From Treponema sp. (GTDB lineage: Bacteria; Spirochaetota; Spirochaetia; Treponematales; Treponemataceae), in NCBI GenBank assembly GCA_021442965.1, contig JABUUX010000288.1:1-10936 (forward strand): DNA of 10,936 nucleotides, in the 5' to 3' direction. The position numbers and the translations under genes were made by a program. Numbering within the stretch: position 1 is the stretch's first letter; the number at the start of each line of letters is the position of its first letter. The notes under the pieces are model-generated. The model made no database searches, was not told the DNA's origin, and saw only the letters and a list, made by a program, of their open reading frames with translations. Positions 6,903-10,936 of this stretch are shown in pieces.

Positions 6903-7000
6903 GCCTTCCTCCGCCGGTATTATCCGGATCAGGTTGGAACTTCATGCGAAGTTCTATGGGTATAATCTCAGCCGGAAAAAAACTTCCAGCACCCCAGTGC
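6903..7000 (-). promoter_or_regulatory. TPP riboswitch (THI element) controlling thiBPQ
   Basis: Read on the minus strand, the leader contains the conserved TPP-aptamer blocks in order: TGGGGTGC, a P3 stem (GCTGGAA/TTCCGGC, 6971-6990) with a U-rich loop, GCTGAGA (CTGAGA at 6966-6971), ACCC, ACCTGATCCGG (core at 6924-6933), ATAATA and CCGGCGGAGG. The pyrimidine-sensor and pyrophosphate-sensor arms are therefore both present. An extra perfect 7-bp hairpin (6937-6943 with 6948-6954, 4-nt loop) is inserted before ACCTGATC. There is no terminator between the aptamer and thiB: the thiB Shine-Dalgarno GGAGGAAGG (6904-6912) is part of the aptamer's 3' end, immediately before the ATG. TPP binding should therefore hide the ribosome site and repress translation. 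The class is certain; the mechanism is inference. Confidence 0.95.
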
Positions 7001-7006
7001 TTGAAA

Positions 7007-7012
7007 ATTATA
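7007..7012 (-). promoter_or_regulatory. Candidate -10 box for the thiBPQ operon
   Basis: A consensus TATAAT on the minus strand overlaps the TAA stop codon of the histidine-kinase gene (7008-7010). It would start transcription near 6999-7001, exactly at the 5' edge of the TPP aptamer. No good -35 is seen: the hexamer 17 bp upstream reads CATAAA, and there is no extended TGn motif. The -10 match and position support a promoter, but in A/T-rich DNA such hexamers also occur by chance. Confidence 0.4.
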
Positions 7013-8366
7013 TTACTGGAAAAAATAAATTTATGGTAGTCCCCTCTTTCCCATTACTTTGAGCATTTGCATAGCCTTTATGAGCTGTCATTATAGTTTT
7101 AACTATTGCCAGTCCTAAACCGGAACCGCCTTTACTTCTATTATGAGCTTCATCACAGCGGTAAAACCTTTCAAAAATATTTTCAAGTTTATCAGGATTA
7201 ATTCCAGGTCCATTATCTGTAATTGAAATAATTTTATAACTGCCTTCACTATTAAGACCAAGGTTTATTTGAAGTAATTCTTTATCACCATATTTGACAG
7301 AATTGGAAACAATAATTGTGAGAGCTTCATATAAAAGTTCTTCATCACAATTAATGAACTTGTCACTTGAATTAATGCGAAATTCAGAAAATAAAATTTT
7401 TTCATTCCACGCTAATGTATCTTCTTTCAATCGCTCAAAAACAGCAAAAATATCATTCTTTTTAAAATTAAGTTTTACCCGTCCGCCTTCAATTCTGGAA
7501 AGAACAAGAAGATTTTCTACTATACTTTCCATTGATTTAGTTTCTGAAATTAATCTGTCTATAGATTTTTCCAGCTGAACAGGATCATTTTTTCCCCAAC
7601 GTTTAATTAAGTTTGCATGCCCTTGAATAACAGAAATAGGAGTTTTTAATTCGTGTGAAACATCAGATGTAAACTGCTTTTCCCGATCAAAATCTGATTT
7701 AAGTTTTAAAAACATAGAATTGAAAGTTAATGCCAAAGTATCAAATTCATCTCCAGAACCTGTTGTTTCAAATTCAGAATCAAGATTTGAATAAGTTATA
7801 AGTTTTGCTTTTTCGGTCATTCGTTTTACAGGTTTCATGGTCTGTTTTGTATTAAAATAACTTGCAGCAAAAGAAACCAAAAGGACTGGTATGGAAAGAA
7901 GAAGAATTGAAAGAGGAAGTTCTCCCAAAAGTCTGTGACCATAATCCATATCCATATTCATGGCTACCTGAATAACAAAATCATCTGAAATCTTTTTAGT
8001 TTTATAAAGAACGTAAAGGTCTCCATCAATATAGAAATCTTTACCAATATAAATTTTGGATTTTTCAGATTCCTCAAGAATTGGCAGAAAAGGATCATTA
8101 GTATATAAAATCACACCATCTTTATAAACCAGGAAAGTAATATAATAAGACATTTTTTCAAAAGAAGGAGTCTCATTTTGTAATAGTTGTTCTTCAATAT
8201 AGGTTATAGAATTTTCCAGTTCAAGATTCTGATTTTTTCTGATATTACGACTTAAAAGAAGTGATAATGAAACAGAAAAAAACAAAACTGCTAAAGCAAT
8301 AAGAAGAGAAAAGTTTAATGCAATTCGAAAAGCTTTTGAGCGAATAATATTTTTAAGCCAGTTCAT
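7008..8366 (-). CDS. Two-component sensor histidine kinase (membrane-bound, HAMP-HisKA-HATPase)
   Basis: This inner-membrane sensor kinase should phosphorylate the response regulator encoded just upstream. Of its 452 residues, about 14-38 and 149-170 are membrane helices flanking an extracytoplasmic sensor of roughly 110 residues. HAMP follows at about 172-225. The HisKA domain (about 228-293) carries the phospho-accepting H238 in SHELKTP. The ATPase domain has N355 in SNSVKYG (N box), DNGPG at 384-388 (G1), FERFYR at 398-403 (F box) and GGSGLGLA at 413-420 (G2), so it looks fully active. The ATG at 8364-8366 comes 1 bp after the regulator's stop codon, indicating translational coupling. The sensor region matches no domain I recognise, so the signal is unknown. 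Its last codons overlap the candidate thi promoter. Confidence 0.95.
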   Translation of the reverse strand: MNWLKNIIRSKAFRIALNFSLLIALAVLFFSVSLSLLLSRNIRKNQNLELENSITYIEEQLLQNETPSFEKMSYYITFLVYKDGVILYTNDPFLPILEESEKSKIYIGKDFYIDGDLYVLYKTKKISDDFVIQVAMNMDMDYGHRLLGELPLSILLLSIPVLLVSFAASYFNTKQTMKPVKRMTEKAKLITYSNLDSEFETTGSGDEFDTLALTFNSMFLKLKSDFDREKQFTSDVSHELKTPISVIQGHANLIKRWGKNDPVQLEKSIDRLISETKSMESIVENLLVLSRIEGGRVKLNFKKNDIFAVFERLKEDTLAWNEKILFSEFRINSSDKFINCDEELLYEALTIIVSNSVKYGDKELLQINLGLNSEGSYKIISITDNGPGINPDKLENIFERFYRCDEAHNRSKGGSGLGLAIVKTIMTAHKGYANAQSNGKEGTTINLFFPVI

Positions 8367-8367
8367 C

Positions 8368-9063
8368 TTATTTTATTTCAGGGCGAATTACATAACCTGC
8401 CCCACGAACTGTTGTAATATATTCTTCATCAGTAATTTCTGATATCTTAGCACGAATGTAACGGACATAAACATCAACTGCATTAACATCAATATTATAA
8501 TCTTCACCCCAAACTTTGTTTATAATATCATCACGAGACTGAACAGTATTAGGATTAGTAATAAGAAGTTTTAAAAGAAGATACTCTGTTTTTGAAAGAT
8601 CCAGAGACTTGCCATTCACAGAAACTTCCATACTCTCTATATTTAAGGACAGTCCTCTTACTTTATAAACACTGGTCACCTTATCACCATCAGAATGAGG
8701 TTTTTCAATTCTTCTTAATAGTGCCCTAAGCCGTGCAAGAAGTTCTTCTATTTCAAAAGGTTTAGAAATATAATCATCTGCACCTGCATCAAGACCATTA
8801 ACCTTATCGTAAGTTTCTCCTCTTGCTGTAACAAGAATAACAGGAACTGCAGAAGTTTTTCTTATCCGCCTTAAAACTTCAAGACCAGAAATTTCTGGAA
8901 GCATAATATCCAAAAGAATTACATCCGGTACAAAACTTTCAAACAAATCCAAAGCGGTTCTTCCATCAGATGCTCTTTTAACCTCGAATCCTTCATGTTC
9001 CAATTCTAAAACTTCAAATTCAGCAATTCCATCATCATCTTCAACAACAAGTATTTTTTGCAT
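8368..9063 (-). CDS. OmpR/PhoB-family response regulator
   Basis: This cytoplasmic DNA-binding regulator is the expected partner of the adjacent kinase. The 231-residue protein has a receiver domain (about 3-115) with acidic pocket E8/D9, phospho-acceptor D52 in LLDIMLP, T79 in VTA and K101 in SKPF. A C-terminal winged-helix domain (about 133-229) ends with the typical VDVYVRYIRAKI and TVRGAGYVI motifs. I chose ATG at 9061-9063 because AGAGG lies 6 nt upstream and the protein then begins MQKILVVEDD. The frame stays open for 20 more codons upstream, but that extension overlaps the end of the preceding gene and does not look like a receiver. The gene lies 22 bp after the small exported-protein gene and 1 bp before the kinase, so all three probably share a transcript. 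Its targets are unknown. Confidence 0.95.
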   Translation of the reverse strand: MQKILVVEDDDGIAEFEVLELEHEGFEVKRASDGRTALDLFESFVPDVILLDIMLPEISGLEVLRRIRKTSAVPVILVTARGETYDKVNGLDAGADDYISKPFEIEELLARLRALLRRIEKPHSDGDKVTSVYKVRGLSLNIESMEVSVNGKSLDLSKTEYLLLKLLITNPNTVQSRDDIINKVWGEDYNIDVNAVDVYVRYIRAKISEITDEEYITTVRGAGYVIRPEIK

Positions 9064-9085
9064 AAAAACCTCTTTAACTAGTATA

Positions 9086-9514
9086 TCAAAATATAGAACG
9101 TTTACCTTTCTGTAAATTTTCAAAACGGGATTTAGATAATCTGCTTCCGTTAAAACTTTTTACCCCCACTAATTCTAACGAAAAAAATCCGTTATCTAAA
9201 AACGAAAAACTGATTCTCATAACATCACCGGCTTTATTATAATTAATACTTCCTTCATCTCCTAAAATTAGTCCATTTATTTTTAAGGAACGGTGAGAAA
9301 CAGAACGAGGATCAACTGGCGAAGAAAAAATAACAGAAATACTGTCTCCTGAATCAGAAACAATTATTTCTTTTACAAAAAAATTATCAGATTCTCCGGG
9401 TAATCTTTTCCCATGATATTGCATAACAGGATCTGTTATAATATTAATTCTCCCTTGAGAAAACAAGAAAGAGACAAATAATAATATAAAAAAAGACCAG
9501 AACTTTTTTTTCAC
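9086..9514 (-). CDS. Small exported protein with SbsA-type Ig-like (Big_5-like) domain
   Basis: A 142-residue protein begins with three lysines, a hydrophobic stretch (about 5-18) and FSQ, which looks like a signal peptide; there is no lipobox cysteine, so it is probably secreted or periplasmic. The rest (about 47-130) reads like an SbsA-type Ig-like domain: VIFSSPVDPRSVSHRSLKING resembles the family's VTFSEPVDPSSV block, and the later FFSLELVGVKSFNGSRLS resembles its terminal YTLTV-GIKD-AGNAL strand. This is recognition from memory. The start is GTG at 9512-9514 with no Shine-Dalgarno; an ATG overlapping it runs straight into TGA, and an in-frame TAA lies four codons upstream. It precedes the regulator gene by 22 bp, so it may be an accessory of the two-component system. 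Its function is unknown. Confidence 0.75.
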   Translation of the reverse strand: MKKKFWSFFILLFVSFLFSQGRINIITDPVMQYHGKRLPGESDNFFVKEIIVSDSGDSISVIFSSPVDPRSVSHRSLKINGLILGDEGSINYNKAGDVMRISFSFLDNGFFSLELVGVKSFNGSRLSKSRFENLQKGKRSIF

Positions 9515-9586
9515 ATAAATATTTTAATATCTATGAAACCTAAAATCCATAAAATAAAAATTAATTTTTTTTAATCTATATCAAAA

Positions 9587-10936
9587 TCAATGATTAATGC
9601 CATCCAACAGTTCCTGTACTTCTTTTGAACGGTATTTTGGATTTTTTTCCTGAACTACTATTAAATATTTTTCAGCATTCTGATTATCATCCAGCTGCAT
9701 GCAAACCTTTGCAAGTTCAATGTAAGCATCCCAATTTTTTCCGTCCGAACGCAAAAGTTCTATATAAGTTGTTTTTGCTTCGGAATATGAGCCGTCTTTT
9801 GCGTATGCTTTTGCAAGATTATATCTTACCTCATTATTTTTAGAATCCAGCATTAAAGCATTCTGATAAAACTTAACTGCATTTTTATAATCTTCTTTTT
9901 CAAGATATGCACTACCAAGATTATTATTAGCTTCAAAATTTTTAGTATCAGAATCATAAACTGACTTGAACAGATTCAAGGCATTGTCTACATCTGGCGG
10001 ATTGAGCCCCATATAAATAACACCAAGATTTATTTTAGTTTTGTTATGCTTTGGATCATAATCTAAAACTTCACGATAAAGAGGAATTGAGTCGTCTGTT
10101 TTTCCAACTTTATCCAGCATAAGTGCATAGTTATAAATAATATTAGCTTTAGATTTATCATCTCTGATATGCCCCTTACCGTCATAAGCTCTTTTTGCAT
10201 AACTTACTGCTTCCGAAAATTTTTCTTCATCAAAAAGAACTGTGGAAAGATTATAACAGGTAAGAGTGTAATTTATTCCAGGCTGCATAAGAGTAAGTGC
10301 CTTTAAAAAACTTTCTTCTGCCAATGCATATTTTGAATCAGAATAATAAGCTGACCCCATTTCCATTAAAGCTGTTGTATTTACATTATTAATTTCAATC
10401 ACATGCTTATAAGAATTCACAGCGCCTGAATAATCCTTACGCTTTGCCAAAAGACGAGCCTGTTCCAAATAAGCTTTTTCGTAACGAGGATTAATATCTA
10501 TAGATTTTCTGAATGCATCAAGAGCTGCTGTATCATTATTCAGTTTAAGTTGTGTAAGACCAAGATTATAACGGCTTGGAGAAAATTTATCATTCAACCG
10601 GCACGATGTTGTAAAGGAACTTACAGCTTCTTTATATTTTTTCAAAAGATATTGAGTTTTACCAAGGTTGTAATAGTAAAGATAATTATTTGGATCATAT
10701 TGAACAGCCTTAGTATACTCTTCCAAAGCTTTATCATATTGTTTTTTATTCAATGCATCGGTTCCTAAAATATTATGAGCAGCTCCATCTTTCGGATTTG
10801 CTTTAATAGTATTTTCAGCTCTGATAACAGCCTCTTTCATAAGCCTTTCTTTTTCTGAAGTACTGTCTGTTTTTTCTGCTGCATCAAAAAGAGCCTGAGC
10901 CATTTCAGATTCTTTTGAAGCAGAAAATTCAGGTTC
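9587..10936 (-). CDS. TPR-repeat protein (5' end outside the window)
   Basis: The visible 449 codons encode about eleven tetratricopeptide repeats of 33-36 residues, such as YYNLGKTQYLLKKYKEA and NLGSAYLEKEDYKNAV, with the usual small, aromatic and alanine positions. Such helical arrays act as protein-binding scaffolds. The frame is open to the right edge: the 11 codons before the first ATG (10901-10903) have no stop, so that ATG is probably internal and the gene continues beyond 10936. Any signal peptide or other N-terminal domain would lie outside. The protein ends shortly after the last repeat (LLDGINH). It is followed after 72 bp of A/T-rich DNA by the small exported-protein gene on the same strand, with no convincing terminator between them. 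The cellular role and partner cannot be deduced. Confidence 0.9.
   Translation of the reverse strand, partial: EPEFSASKESEMAQALFDAAEKTDSTSEKERLMKEAVIRAENTIKANPKDGAAHNILGTDALNKKQYDKALEEYTKAVQYDPNNYLYYYNLGKTQYLLKKYKEAVSSFTTSCRLNDKFSPSRYNLGLTQLKLNNDTAALDAFRKSIDINPRYEKAYLEQARLLAKRKDYSGAVNSYKHVIEINNVNTTALMEMGSAYYSDSKYALAEESFLKALTLMQPGINYTLTCYNLSTVLFDEEKFSEAVSYAKRAYDGKGHIRDDKSKANIIYNYALMLDKVGKTDDSIPLYREVLDYDPKHNKTKINLGVIYMGLNPPDVDNALNLFKSVYDSDTKNFEANNNLGSAYLEKEDYKNAVKFYQNALMLDSKNNEVRYNLAKAYAKDGSYSEAKTTYIELLRSDGKNWDAYIELAKVCMQLDDNQNAEKYLIVVQEKNPKYRSKEVQELLDGINH

Noticed and set aside
6832..6945. A short open frame starting at an ATG in the extra aptamer hairpin (MKFQPDPDNTGGG...) and overlapping the start of thiB in another frame.
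   Set aside because: It has no ribosome site, its codons follow the conserved aptamer bases and its product is not protein-like, so it is best explained as chance.
9064..9123. A longer response regulator with 20 extra N-terminal residues from an ATG at 9121-9123.
   Set aside because: The extension overlaps the preceding gene, is not receiver-like, and the ATG at 9061-9063 has a good ribosome site directly before MQKILVVEDD.
9556..9569. A/T-only palindrome AAAAATTAATTTTT between the TPR gene and the exported-protein gene, considered as a terminator.
   Set aside because: The stem would have only five A-U pairs around a 4-nt loop, too weak to support termination. The 72-bp gap therefore does not prove separate transcription units.

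Overview
The window is AT-rich DNA (roughly one third G+C by eye) that most resembles a host-associated Treponema or a close spirochaete relative. The grounds are the base composition, a loose spirochaete-type lipobox (Phe-Ser-Gly-Cys) on the thiamine-binding lipoprotein, and the gene types present. No rRNA or other phylogenetic marker is present, so the genus is an inference. I saw no mobile element, CRISPR array, tRNA or rRNA. Most of the window is ordinary housekeeping and nutrient-uptake DNA, and its most informative part is the regulation.

Left part (1-2705). A hairpin with A/U-rich flanks (14-51) lies downstream of birA, a minus-strand gene for a bifunctional biotin-protein ligase/repressor with an N-terminal helix-turn-helix. 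A perfect 7-bp inverted repeat with a 13-nt spacer (1014-1040) covers the birA start codon and is a candidate autoregulatory operator. A divergent plus-strand gene (1152-2705) encodes a sodium:solute symporter of the SSS/SLC5 family whose substrate is not known.

Middle part (2711-7012). This is a four-gene minus-strand operon in transcription order thiB-thiP-thiQ-tatD: thiamine-binding lipoprotein, fused two-half permease, ATPase and TatD-family metallohydrolase. It is headed by a clear TPP riboswitch at about 6903-7000. The Shine-Dalgarno sequence of thiB lies inside the 3' part of the aptamer, so control is probably translational. A TATAAT box overlaps the stop codon of the upstream kinase gene. 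The operon therefore probably has its own promoter and may also receive read-through. The last gene converges on the symporter with only 5 bp between stop codons, and a 12-bp hairpin inside the tatD coding end may terminate symporter transcription.

Right part (7008-10936). A minus-strand cluster encodes, in order of transcription, a small exported protein with an SbsA-type Ig-like (Big_5-like) fold, an OmpR/PhoB-type response regulator and a membrane histidine kinase; the last two are 1 bp apart. Upstream is a large TPR-repeat protein that runs off the right edge of the window.

Functionally, the middle operon imports thiamine or its phosphates and is shut off when TPP is plentiful. The two-component system immediately upstream senses an unknown signal, possibly with the small exported protein as an accessory. 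I found no wholly new system. The points most worth a second look are the birA start-site palindrome, the TPP riboswitch layout (in-aptamer ribosome site, start codon pairing and promoter in the preceding stop codon), the TatD enzyme in a thiamine regulon, and the Ig-like protein attached to the two-component system.
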